The notes under the pieces are model-generated. The model was given only the letters and a program-made list of their open reading frames with translations. It did not search any database and was not told where the DNA came from. Positions 25,030 to 33,256 of a stretch of DNA of 64,000 nucleotides are shown here, one piece after another (the stretch's first letter is position 1; every line of letters starts with the position of its first letter). A program made the position numbers and the translations under genes. This DNA is from DASVUS01 sp036388675 (GTDB lineage Bacteria; Armatimonadota; Abditibacteriia; Abditibacteriales; Abditibacteriaceae): NCBI GenBank assembly GCA_036388675.1, contig DASVRI010000009.1, forward strand, positions 1-64,000, in the 5' to 3' direction.

Positions 25030-25941
25030 ATGAAAACCTTGGAAAGCAAAGTGAGAACAAAGCGCAGAGGATTCACCCTAATAGAGCTTCTTGTTGTCAT
25101 AGCGATTATAGCAATATTGGCGGCGATATTGTTCCCTGTTTTCGCCCGCGCGCGTGACAATGCGCGCCGCGCCAGTTGCCAGTCCAACCTGAAGCAGATT
25201 GGCCTGGGCTTTATTCAGTACACGCAGGATTACGATGGCCAATACCCAATGACAATGGCCAACTGGCGTTTCGGCACTCAAGAATATGACTGGACCACGA
25301 ACCAGCAGGATCAGCCTTTTGGCCGCATGAGATTGAAGCGCTGGGGCTGGGAGCACGCCATCTTCCCTTACATAAAGAGCGCACAGCTGTTTCGTTGTCC
25401 CGGCGCCAACCAGAGCCTTCCTGAAAATCAGGATCCGAATTCGGACAACACCGCCTGGAGCGCCGGCACCACCCAGTATGCTTCTAACATGCGCGTGACT
25501 GGCCACTGGAGCCACAGCGTCGATGGTAATACCGGTGCGGGCGAATGGGGCTGGGGGGCACGCACCATTCGGGACAGCCAGTTGGCCTTTCCGGCATCAA
25601 CCATCTTGGCTATGGACGGCCCGGCCGGTGGTATGTCGGGGACGACTGTACACGAGAGCAGCGGTTGGGGTGCCACAACTGATGACAACAAAAATTCTAT
25701 TGACGGCATGACCGGCAGGGCACCGCATCAGCAAACCAATGCCTTGGGTAAGGACCAGTCGGATTACAATGGTGGTGCCGTTGCACCGGCGAGGCGGCAT
25801 TTAGACGGCGGCAACTATTTGTTCACTGACGGGCACGTCAAGTGGTTCAATGTCCAGACCATCGAAATCGTAAAAAATAACCAGGCAAAGCGTACGGGTA
25901 ACAGCCCGACATTTTGTCCGGACGCTGAGTGTGCACCCTAA
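25030..25941 (+). CDS. Type IV pilin-like pseudopilin (prepilin-type N-terminal methylation domain, DUF1559-like)
   Basis: This 303-residue protein has a type III prepilin leader: RRGFTLIELLVVIAIIAILA, with cleavage expected between G and F and the conserved Glu at mature position 5. FPVFARARDNARRASCQSNL and KQIGLGFIQYTQDYDGQYP follow, and HLDGGNYLFTDGHVKWFNVQ lies near the end. This is the H-x-G-G/DGHV pattern of the large pseudopilin families of Armatimonadota and Planctomycetes. The start follows AGGAGGG. It would be processed by a prepilin peptidase and assembled in, or associated with, a type II secretion or pilus-like structure; no such machinery is encoded here. The gene lies in the longest GAGTACTC-free stretch. 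Confidence 0.92.
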   Translation: MKTLESKVRTKRRGFTLIELLVVIAIIAILAAILFPVFARARDNARRASCQSNLKQIGLGFIQYTQDYDGQYPMTMANWRFGTQEYDWTTNQQDQPFGRMRLKRWGWEHAIFPYIKSAQLFRCPGANQSLPENQDPNSDNTAWSAGTTQYASNMRVTGHWSHSVDGNTGAGEWGWGARTIRDSQLAFPASTILAMDGPAGGMSGTTVHESSGWGATTDDNKNSIDGMTGRAPHQQTNALGKDQSDYNGGAVAPARRHLDGGNYLFTDGHVKWFNVQTIEIVKNNQAKRTGNSPTFCPDAECAP

Positions 25942-26014
25942 ATGCTGATTGCCTGCACACCTGTTGAACGCTCGTAGTACGGTGCAAGCAGTCTCTGGCG
26001 TAGAGCAAAACCAA

Positions 26015-26049
26015 AAGCGGGCGGCTCCGAAGGTTGGAGCCGCCCGCTT
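26015..26049. terminator. GC-rich stem-loop after the pseudopilin gene
   Basis: A 14-bp stem pairs AAGCGGGCGGCTCC (26015-26028) with GGAGCCGCCCGCTT (26036-26049) across a seven-base loop. There is no long T-tract on the forward strand, so termination may be weak. The loop ends 12 bp before the next start codon. Confidence 0.6.
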
Positions 26050-26061
26050 GCGTAGAAAAAC

Positions 26062-27558
26062 ATGTTCCGAAAACCTTCTTCATTACACGATCGCTCTATT
26101 CATCTCGGTGTCCCCGACGCGCATACAGAACAAAGCCCGACGGGTCTGGTCACGGGTAAGCCACGAGCAAAGCCGCTGTGGATTGTGGCAATGCTTATTG
26201 TAATGGGAGCAGCTTGGTGGTTTCGCCAGCACTATCTTACAAGCCGGGCCCTGCTCCCCGAGGTTCCTCCTGTGGCGGCACTGGATCCGGCCCTGGTTGC
26301 GCTGGGTCAGAAGTCGGTGCGGTTGCAGACTCAACTGGCTACAGAACCCAACAACCTCACGAAGCGCTGGGATCTTGCCGACACATATCAAAAGATGGCA
26401 CAGCCCGATCTGGCTGAGCAACAGCTAAAAATAATTGCTCGACAAGACCCTAATAGCCTTGAGGCGCGGCTTGGCTTAGCGAACATTCAACTGGCCCGTG
26501 GTAATCTCAATCGGGCAGAACAAGAGTTTCGTGATGTGGTGCGGCGGTTTCCTAGAAAGCGTGCAGTGCTTGACGCCTGGGCTGGTCTGGCAGCGATCTC
26601 TTACCATCAGGGACGTTACATCGAAGCCGAACGGGCCGCTCGTCAGGGGTTGAGGTATGAGCGGGAAAGCGCCAATCTCATCTTTATCCGCTCATCAGCG
26701 ATAGTCGAACTGGCAGCCAACCACCCTCGTCCGCAGATATACGAGGAGGCTGTACGTCTGGCCCTGATTGGTCTTCACACCATCCTTTCGGCTTGGCCCG
26801 AGAAAGGCGCAGTTTATTATAAAATCGGCCGTGCACATGTCCTGCTTAAGGATAGCCGGAACGCTCTCAAGTACCTTCGGCGAGCCAAGGAGCTTTTGCC
26901 GGACCGCCCTGAAGTTGACATCCATCTGGCCAAGGTCCTTAGCTCGACGGGCAAACGGCCCCAGGCCATAGAGCTTATCGAGGAATCTGTAAAGAAGCAT
27001 CCAAACCATGCGGGGCTGCACGACGTCTTGGGTCAACTGCTAATGTACAGCAGCGACCCCAATCATACTCGGCGTATGTATGAGGAGTTCGGCAAGGCCT
27101 GTCAGTTGCGACCGCAACAAGCTGATTATTGGCAGAGGTTCGGCACGGCCTGCATAACCTTAGACAAGATCGATGAGGCTAAGCAAGCTTTCGAAGAAGC
27201 GGTTCGGCTTGATCCTAATGTAGCTTATCCATTCCAGCAGTTAGCTAAGATCCACAGGCGGCAGGGCGAACCTGAGAAAGCTGCGCGCTATGCCGAAGCG
27301 GCGAGTGCCTTGGCGTTTAACGAGCAGCAGTTGCAACAGATAGAGAGTATGCTGCAACTTAATCCATCTGGTCCCCGCGCTATTCAACTTCACCTCATCT
27401 TGGCTGAGCGATATCGGCAGTTAGGCTGGCTTTACGTTGCACATAACGAGTACTCGTTTGTTTTACGCAAAGATCCACAAAACAAGCGGGCGAAAGAGGG
27501 ATTGCGGTTGGTAGAGAACACGAAACCAGGGCCGCAAATAACGGAGGCCAGTCGTTGA
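26062..27558 (+). CDS. Membrane-anchored TPR protein
   Basis: This 498-residue protein has an N-terminal cytoplasmic stretch and one membrane helix (about 38-54, KPLWIVAMLIVMGAAWWF). The remainder is tetratricopeptide repeats (about 85-480; LADTYQKMAQPDLAEQQLKI, ARLGLANIQLARGNLNRAEQ, LLPDRPEVDIHLAKVLSSTG, YWQRFGTACITLDKIDEA). Its stop overlaps the TTG start of the ASPIC lipoprotein gene (TTGA at 27555-27558) and the GGAGG that serves that gene lies within it, so the pair is coupled. This mirrors the TPR/ASPIC pairing at 14698-20007. A scaffold role is likely; partners are unknown. Start choice rests on position only, since no clear ribosome binding site is seen. Confidence 0.82.
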   Translation: MFRKPSSLHDRSIHLGVPDAHTEQSPTGLVTGKPRAKPLWIVAMLIVMGAAWWFRQHYLTSRALLPEVPPVAALDPALVALGQKSVRLQTQLATEPNNLTKRWDLADTYQKMAQPDLAEQQLKIIARQDPNSLEARLGLANIQLARGNLNRAEQEFRDVVRRFPRKRAVLDAWAGLAAISYHQGRYIEAERAARQGLRYERESANLIFIRSSAIVELAANHPRPQIYEEAVRLALIGLHTILSAWPEKGAVYYKIGRAHVLLKDSRNALKYLRRAKELLPDRPEVDIHLAKVLSSTGKRPQAIELIEESVKKHPNHAGLHDVLGQLLMYSSDPNHTRRMYEEFGKACQLRPQQADYWQRFGTACITLDKIDEAKQAFEEAVRLDPNVAYPFQQLAKIHRRQGEPEKAARYAEAASALAFNEQQLQQIESMLQLNPSGPRAIQLHLILAERYRQLGWLYVAHNEYSFVLRKDPQNKRAKEGLRLVENTKPGPQITEASR

Positions 27559-29270
27559 ATGTTTGCCGCCGGACCTCACGTTGCATGGGCAGTGTGGGAT
27601 CGCTGATCCCGCTGTTTACTGCAGCGCTATTGCTGTTATTAGCAGGTTGCAATCGTCCCCAGGCGGTCAAGCCAGCCGCACAGGTTGCTCCATCCTACGC
27701 AGCGAAGTTTGCCTATATAACGGAGCAGGCTGGACTGTCCTTCCGGCAGTATCATGGTGGTTGTGGAAAATATTACTTCGTCGAGCAAATTGCAGCCGGA
27801 GCTGCGCTGTTCGACGCCAATGGTGATGGTTATCTCGATGCCTATTTTCCACAACCACAGCCCTTGGGTAAGTGCGAAGGCAAGTTCAAGCAGCCCCTAC
27901 ACCACCGCCTTTATGTGAACGATGGAAAGGGTCATTTCATATTCAAGCCTGCTGCTTTCGGCGGCGTGGACACAGACTATGGCATCGGCGCCTCGGTAGG
28001 GGATTACGACAACGACGGCGATGGTGACCTGTATGTCACATGCTACGGTCGCAATAAGCTATTTCGCAATCGTGGGAACGGCACTTTTGAAGATGCCACC
28101 AAGCAGGCAGGTGTCGGTCTCACGGGCATGTCAACGAGTTCGGTCTGGTTCGATTACGACAAAGATGGTTATCTTGATCTCTACGTCGCACGCTACTGCG
28201 AATGGAGCGTTGCGATGGATCGCTCATGCAGTAACGAGCAAGGCCGTAAGGATGTCTGCAGTCCACTACTCTACACGCCGACGCGCGATGCACTGTACCA
28301 CAACAACGGCAATGGAACATTTACGGAGGTGTCCAAGCAGGCCGGAGTCGCAGGCACGAAAAGACGTGGTTTAGGTGTAGCTGCATTAGACGTTAATGAC
28401 GATGGAAAATTAGACCTTTTCGTCGCCAATGACATCTCACCCAACTACCTTTACATCAATCAAGGCCAGGGTAAGTTCCGCGATATGGCTATGCAAACCG
28501 ATGTGGCCTATGGCCTTGCCGGACATGCTTTGGCTAACATGGGCGTCGCGGTTGGTGATTACAACGATGACAGCAAGTTGGATTTGCTCGTTACAGTTTT
28601 CGAGCAACAAGGCTATACGCTTTACAGGAATAACGGCCTTGACTTCACAAATGTCAGTGGGACGACTGGAATATTTCAGGCAACGCTCCCGTACCTGGCG
28701 TTTGGGACCGGCTTTGTCGATAGCCGAAACAATGGACAATTGGATGTGTTCTTTGCCAACGGACACGTTTCGCCAAGTAGCAAATTCCAAGATCCCAGAA
28801 CTGCTTACAAGCAGCGCAACCAGTTGATGCTCAACAATGGTAAAGGAAGTTTCGTTGATACGCCGGCAGCATTGCCCAAAGACGATGTCCGAGTACATCG
28901 TGGAGCCGCTTTTGGTGACATTGACAATGATGGCCGCGTAGACATTCTAGTGACAGCCTCCGATGATCAGCCTACCCTGCTGCATAACCAGTCGCAAGCC
29001 GGCAATTGGCTGCTATTGAAACTAATCAACAAACAAGGGTGTGTTACACCTGTTGGGGCGCGCTGCATTGCCACGATACAAGGCAAGAAACGCCTTCGCG
29101 TTGTCCTTGGCGGCGGTAGCTACGCCGGTGAAAGTGACCATCGCGTCCATTTTGGTTTGGGAAGTGCTGATAAAGTGGAGCGTCTGGAAATCCAGTGGCT
29201 CTCTGGCCGGAAGCAAGTTCTTGAAAATGTGTCGGCCAATCAGATTCTTACAGTGAAAGAGGGTAAATAG
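27555..29270 (+). CDS. ASPIC/UnbV beta-propeller lipoprotein (CRTAC1-like)
   Basis: This 571-residue protein has a lipoprotein signal (LFTAALLLLLAGC, lipobox LLAGC at about 28-32). FG-GAP blades with calcium loops follow (FDANGDGYLDAYF, GDYDNDGDGDLYV, FDYDKDGYLDLYV, LDVNDDGKLDLFV, GDYNDDSKLDLLV), and the C-terminal ASPIC/UnbV domain has VTPVGARCIATIQGKKRLRV, ESDHRVHFGLGSADKVERLE and IQWLSGRK. The TTG start overlaps the previous stop and has GGAGG at proper spacing; an ATG at 27585 is the alternative. It is convergent with, and only nine bases from, the paralogue at 29280-31139. Function of this family is not established. Confidence 0.86.
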   Translation: MNVCRRTSRCMGSVGSLIPLFTAALLLLLAGCNRPQAVKPAAQVAPSYAAKFAYITEQAGLSFRQYHGGCGKYYFVEQIAAGAALFDANGDGYLDAYFPQPQPLGKCEGKFKQPLHHRLYVNDGKGHFIFKPAAFGGVDTDYGIGASVGDYDNDGDGDLYVTCYGRNKLFRNRGNGTFEDATKQAGVGLTGMSTSSVWFDYDKDGYLDLYVARYCEWSVAMDRSCSNEQGRKDVCSPLLYTPTRDALYHNNGNGTFTEVSKQAGVAGTKRRGLGVAALDVNDDGKLDLFVANDISPNYLYINQGQGKFRDMAMQTDVAYGLAGHALANMGVAVGDYNDDSKLDLLVTVFEQQGYTLYRNNGLDFTNVSGTTGIFQATLPYLAFGTGFVDSRNNGQLDVFFANGHVSPSSKFQDPRTAYKQRNQLMLNNGKGSFVDTPAALPKDDVRVHRGAAFGDIDNDGRVDILVTASDDQPTLLHNQSQAGNWLLLKLINKQGCVTPVGARCIATIQGKKRLRVVLGGGSYAGESDHRVHFGLGSADKVERLEIQWLSGRKQVLENVSANQILTVKEGK

Positions 29271-29279
29271 GCTCTACTG

Positions 29280-31139
29280 TTACTTCGAGGATGCACCTGC
29301 ACCTTGTCGAACTATGAGTACTCGATCAACTGCCACATCACGAAGCACCTCACGCTTTCCGTCGGGCCACGTTATAGAGAGACTCTGTAAACGAGTCACA
29401 TCTCCCAGTCCCAAGTGAACGCGCGGATCACTCGATGAAAGATAGCTGGATGCAGGAGAAACCTGCTCTACCCACTGGCGTTTTCCGCCCCGAGCCACAA
29501 TTTTGGCACCATAAGCAAACGGATTGGCGCCCAGAGCGCGGAGGTCAAGTTTTATCCAATGACTCGGAGTTTTTGAGATGTTGCGGAGTAAAAGCGGTTC
29601 ACCTTCGTAATCTACAACCAAAGCGTCCATGCGCCCATCATTGTCGAAGTCGCCTCCGGCCAGGCCACGACCGAGGATCGGACGTATCCAATCGCCGCCC
29701 AACTTTGGTGCGATATCAACAAAGTTGCGTTCTCCCAGATAGCCTTCGCGGTTGTGAAACAACATGGAAGGTTGCCGAAGCGCTGTAGCCTTTTCTACTT
29801 CAGCCGCTCTGTCGTAAACGTGTCCATTCACGAATACAAGGTCAGGCCAGCCATCGTTGTCTACATCCAGCCACTCGGTTCCAAAACCGAGTGGCTTTTG
29901 AGTGGGTGCCGCTATACCAGTGGTTGCACTGTTTTGCTCAAACAAACCGTTGCCCAAATTGTGTTGGAGCGAAAAGGACTCATTAGAAAAGCCACTAACT
30001 GCTAAATCCAATTTCCCATCACCATCGTAGTCGCTCCAATCGGCTCCCATAGCGGCCATTATAGACCCAGGCGCAACACCATAGGCAGTGCCGCTTGAAG
30101 CACCAATATTACGGAAGCGCAAGTTCCCTTGATTAAGCATTAATTCGGCCGGAGTTCCATCATTTCCCACGTAGAAATCAAACCGGCCATCATCATCCAC
30201 ATCGGCAAAAGCGACAACCAAGGCTCTACCATGTGTTTTCTTCATACCTGCAGTGGCGCTTACATCTTTGAATCTGCCGCCCTGGTTGTGCCACAACTCT
30301 ACATATTCAGGACGGTAGGCCTGAGGACGACAGCCAATTTTGACGCCCTTTCTGTCATAACAGTATTGCTTCTCACGCGGCCCAAAAACGACGTAATGGC
30401 CGATGAGAAGGTCCAGTGTACCGTTGCTATCCAAATCCATAAAACCGGCGCTACTACCCCATTGACCACCATCGTGATTGTCCAAGCCAACCTGCTCGGT
30501 TCTATTAAGCCAACGCTTACCACTATCATTTTTAAGCAGGGCCAAACAGTGGTAGCCTGTTAGCAGGAGATCGAGGAAACCGTCACCATCATAATCACCG
30601 ACCGCGCAGCCTTTCCACGCACCACGCTGTGAAGATAACTGAGTACTCGCAGACACGTTCTGAAAGCGGCCATTGCGCTGGTTGCGAAATAGCACAGATG
30701 TTGGCTCATCAATCAGCAAGATGTCTTGCCAGCCGTCGTTATCGTAATCTAGAAAAGCACAGCCGGTGCCAAACGCCTCCACATTACGCATCGGGCGGGG
30801 CTGAAGTTTCCAACGATATTTAACACCGCTCTGTGCTGCGACGTTTTCAAAAGCAATGCCATCCACGAAAGACCTTGATTTAAAGGCGGTAGATGTTGCG
30901 GCAGAGCGGGAAGCACTGGATCGTGGGAAATTTAAAGGTGAGGTGCGGCATCCGGCAATTAACATGGCTGCCAGAACCAAAAGTCCGTGGAAAGGGAAGT
31001 TTATAGCAGGCAATTTTCGACGCCACGCAGAGCGACATGCAATGACTCCAGATATTTGTTGCCAGAGACGTGCTGCCACAGGATTAACGGGTTGGATTAA
31101 GGTAATCAAGCATCTTGGGAATATTGTGTAGTTTAGCAA
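29280..31139 (-). CDS. ASPIC/UnbV beta-propeller lipoprotein (CRTAC1-like), second copy
   Basis: This protein of about 619 residues has a lipoprotein-type signal well inside the open frame (FHGLLVLAAMLIAGC, cysteine near residue 64). FG-GAP blades follow (LDYDNDGWQDILL, GDYDGDGFLDLLL, MDLDSNGTLDLLI, ADVDDDGRFDFYV, SDYDGDGKLDLAV, LDVDNDGWPDLVF, GDFDNDGRMDALV). The ASPIC domain ends the protein (NPFAYGAKIVARGGKRQW, SSDPRVHLGLGDVTRLQS, ITWPDGKREVL). The open frame starts at a TTG with no clear ribosome binding site, so the real start may lie further in. It is convergent with the homologous gene at 27555. No adjacent TPR gene is present on its side. Confidence 0.83.
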   Translation of the reverse strand: MLNYTIFPRCLITLIQPVNPVAARLWQQISGVIACRSAWRRKLPAINFPFHGLLVLAAMLIAGCRTSPLNFPRSSASRSAATSTAFKSRSFVDGIAFENVAAQSGVKYRWKLQPRPMRNVEAFGTGCAFLDYDNDGWQDILLIDEPTSVLFRNQRNGRFQNVSASTQLSSQRGAWKGCAVGDYDGDGFLDLLLTGYHCLALLKNDSGKRWLNRTEQVGLDNHDGGQWGSSAGFMDLDSNGTLDLLIGHYVVFGPREKQYCYDRKGVKIGCRPQAYRPEYVELWHNQGGRFKDVSATAGMKKTHGRALVVAFADVDDDGRFDFYVGNDGTPAELMLNQGNLRFRNIGASSGTAYGVAPGSIMAAMGADWSDYDGDGKLDLAVSGFSNESFSLQHNLGNGLFEQNSATTGIAAPTQKPLGFGTEWLDVDNDGWPDLVFVNGHVYDRAAEVEKATALRQPSMLFHNREGYLGERNFVDIAPKLGGDWIRPILGRGLAGGDFDNDGRMDALVVDYEGEPLLLRNISKTPSHWIKLDLRALGANPFAYGAKIVARGGKRQWVEQVSPASSYLSSSDPRVHLGLGDVTRLQSLSITWPDGKREVLRDVAVDRVLIVRQGAGASSK

Positions 31140-31433
31140 GTCCAGGTTACGCCGTGTAAGTTTAGGATGCTTTGTCGGAACTCTGACTGTGGTACTCGGT
31201 CAGGTCTAAGCAACCTCGCATCGCTCAGGGGTTCTAAAATGAGGCAACCGCCTTGCATATGAGGCGTCTGTGCGAAAGCTGCAAGCCAAATGGGCGTCGG
31301 ATGAGCTACACCCCAAGCGCGCTGCAAACGCGCACTGTAAACAAGGGAACCATGAGGCAGTGGCGGTTGTCTGAGCCCACGCACTGAGCAATTTAGATAT
31401 AAACTGGCTGGATTGGAAGCGGAGGATCATAAG

Positions 31434-33104
31434 ATGAGCGAAGTATTGAAAAAGAACCGAAGTGGCGTCGCACTCGTCGGCGTTGCTTCTGTGGCCCTGG
31501 CAGGCGGATACCTGCTGCGTGGCGCCAGCGTAACCGCGCAGACGGCAGCGCCCGCAAATCCCGTTGTGCAGACGCCTGCCACACGCGATGCGGCAGCTAT
31601 CCAGAACGCATTTGCACAGGTCAGCGATGCCGTTGAACCGGCAGTCGTGACGATTACGACCAAGCGCACGGCGACCCCGACTTCGGGACGCCCCCGTGTG
31701 CGTCCATTCGGCGGCAACCCGTTCGGTGGACCCGGCGGCCCGGATGCCCCCGGCGACAACCCTTTCGGCGGTCAGAACGGCACCGACCCGTTTGAAGAGT
31801 TCTTCAAGCAGTTCCAGCAGAAATTCGGCGTTAAGCCCAACTCGTGGCAGCGCGACGACATCCGTGCGCGCTTTTACCAGGTGCAGGAGGGGCGCGGCGG
31901 CGGCGGTCTCGGTTCAGGCATGATTTTCCGCTCGGATGGCTACATCCTGACCAATGCACACGTAGTTGACGATACGGATAAAGACGGCGTCACGGTCAAA
32001 CTGGCTAACGGCACCGAATACAAGAAAGCGCGTGTGGTCGGCATCGACGAGCGCACCGACGTTGCTGTCATTAAAATCAACGCCACAAACCTGCCCACGG
32101 TCAAGTTGGGCGATTCGGCGGATGTGCGCGTGGGCGACTGGGCGATTGCGGTCGGAAACCCCTTTGGTCTGGAGCACACCGTAACGGTTGGCGTCATCTC
32201 GGCCAAGGCGCGCGAAGTTCCTCTCAACGAGCGCAGCCCCGGCGATTATTTGCAGACTGATGCCTCAATCAACCCCGGTAACAGCGGCGGCCCGCTGTGC
32301 GACATCAACGGACGCGTTATCGGTGTAAACAATGCGATCTACTCGCAGAGCGGTGGCAACGTCGGCATCGGCTTCGCGATTCCGATGAACACGGCGCGCG
32401 GCATTGCCGAAGAGTTGATTCGCAGCGGCAAAATCACGCGTGGTTACCTCGGCGTCGAAATCCGCAGCCTGGATGAAGACCTGGCAACCGAGTTCGGCCT
32501 GCCGCGCACAACCAAGGGAGTACTCGTTAACACGGTGTCGCCCAACACACCAGGCGCACGTGCCGGGTTGCAGCCGGGCGACGTGGTTCAAGCCTTCAAC
32601 GGCCAGGCAGTCACCAAGAGCGGCGAGTTGCAGCGTTTGGTGGGAGCGGCTCCGGTCAACTCCCGCGTTGCGTTGCGCGTGCTGCGTGGCGATCAAGTCG
32701 TTACGCTGAACGCTACGTTGGAAGAGTTGAAGGATGACGCCGCAGCAACCAAGCCGGCGCCGACCACACCCGAGCCTGATAATGACAGCGGCGTGACACC
32801 CGGCGTGCTGGGCCTGCGCCTGCGCCCGATGGCTCCCGGTGACATCAAAACTTTCAACCTGGACGCCGGTGCCCGTGGCGTGCTCGTGGTAGGCGTCGCA
32901 CCCAACTCGCCCGCTGCCAACGCCGACTTGCGCCGTGGCGACGTAATCGAGCGTGTGGGAACCCGCCTTGTGACCACGACCGAAAGCGTGCAGCAGGCCG
33001 TGCGCCAGATTCTCAACGGGCAGACCGAAGATGAAAAGCGCGTTGCACTCTTCGTCAACCGCGCCGGCAGGCGTAGCTATGTCAGTGTCGTATCGGACAA
33101 ATAA
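31434..33104 (+). CDS. HtrA/DegP-family serine protease with two PDZ domains
   Basis: This 556-residue envelope protease has an N-terminal signal or anchor (about 12-38). A Gly/Pro/Phe-rich linker (about 85-130) leads to the trypsin-like domain with the triad His176 (TNAHVVDD), Asp209 (DERTDVAVIK) and Ser284 (NPGNSGGP). PDZ1 is at about 325-415 (RGYLGVEIRSLDEDLATEFG) and PDZ2 at about 440-550 (GVLGLRLRPMAPGDIKTF, ADLRRGDVIERVGTRL). HtrA proteins degrade or refold misfolded periplasmic proteins. I chose ATG 31434 because GGAGG lies eight bases upstream. A factor-independent terminator follows at 33142. Confidence 0.93.
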   Translation: MSEVLKKNRSGVALVGVASVALAGGYLLRGASVTAQTAAPANPVVQTPATRDAAAIQNAFAQVSDAVEPAVVTITTKRTATPTSGRPRVRPFGGNPFGGPGGPDAPGDNPFGGQNGTDPFEEFFKQFQQKFGVKPNSWQRDDIRARFYQVQEGRGGGGLGSGMIFRSDGYILTNAHVVDDTDKDGVTVKLANGTEYKKARVVGIDERTDVAVIKINATNLPTVKLGDSADVRVGDWAIAVGNPFGLEHTVTVGVISAKAREVPLNERSPGDYLQTDASINPGNSGGPLCDINGRVIGVNNAIYSQSGGNVGIGFAIPMNTARGIAEELIRSGKITRGYLGVEIRSLDEDLATEFGLPRTTKGVLVNTVSPNTPGARAGLQPGDVVQAFNGQAVTKSGELQRLVGAAPVNSRVALRVLRGDQVVTLNATLEELKDDAAATKPAPTTPEPDNDSGVTPGVLGLRLRPMAPGDIKTFNLDAGARGVLVVGVAPNSPAANADLRRGDVIERVGTRLVTTTESVQQAVRQILNGQTEDEKRVALFVNRAGRRSYVSVVSDK

Positions 33105-33141
33105 GCGATAACAACCCTATCCGGTTGTTGTTTCTCCTGGG

Positions 33142-33181
33142 GCAGCCCGTCAATTCTTCGGAGTTGACGGGCTGCTGTTTT
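33142..33181 (+). terminator. Factor-independent terminator after htrA
   Basis: GCAGCCCGTCAA (33142-33153) pairs with TTGACGGGCTGC (33164-33175) across a ten-base loop and is followed by TGTTTTG. It ends the protease transcript before the miaB leader. Confidence 0.85.
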
Positions 33182-33223
33182 GTGGGCTAAGATACGAGTA
33201 CTCAGCAGAGATGTATCACGCTT

Positions 33224-33255
33224 TTAAGACGTAACACCGTTAAGACGTATCACCG
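33224..33255 (+). repeat. 16-bp tandem duplication directly upstream of miaB
   Basis: TTAAGACGTAACACCG at 33224-33239 is repeated as TTAAGACGTATCACCG at 33240-33255, one base before the ATG at 33257. The repeat occupies the place where a ribosome binding site would be expected, and none is seen. Confidence 0.75.
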
Positions 33256-33256
33256 C

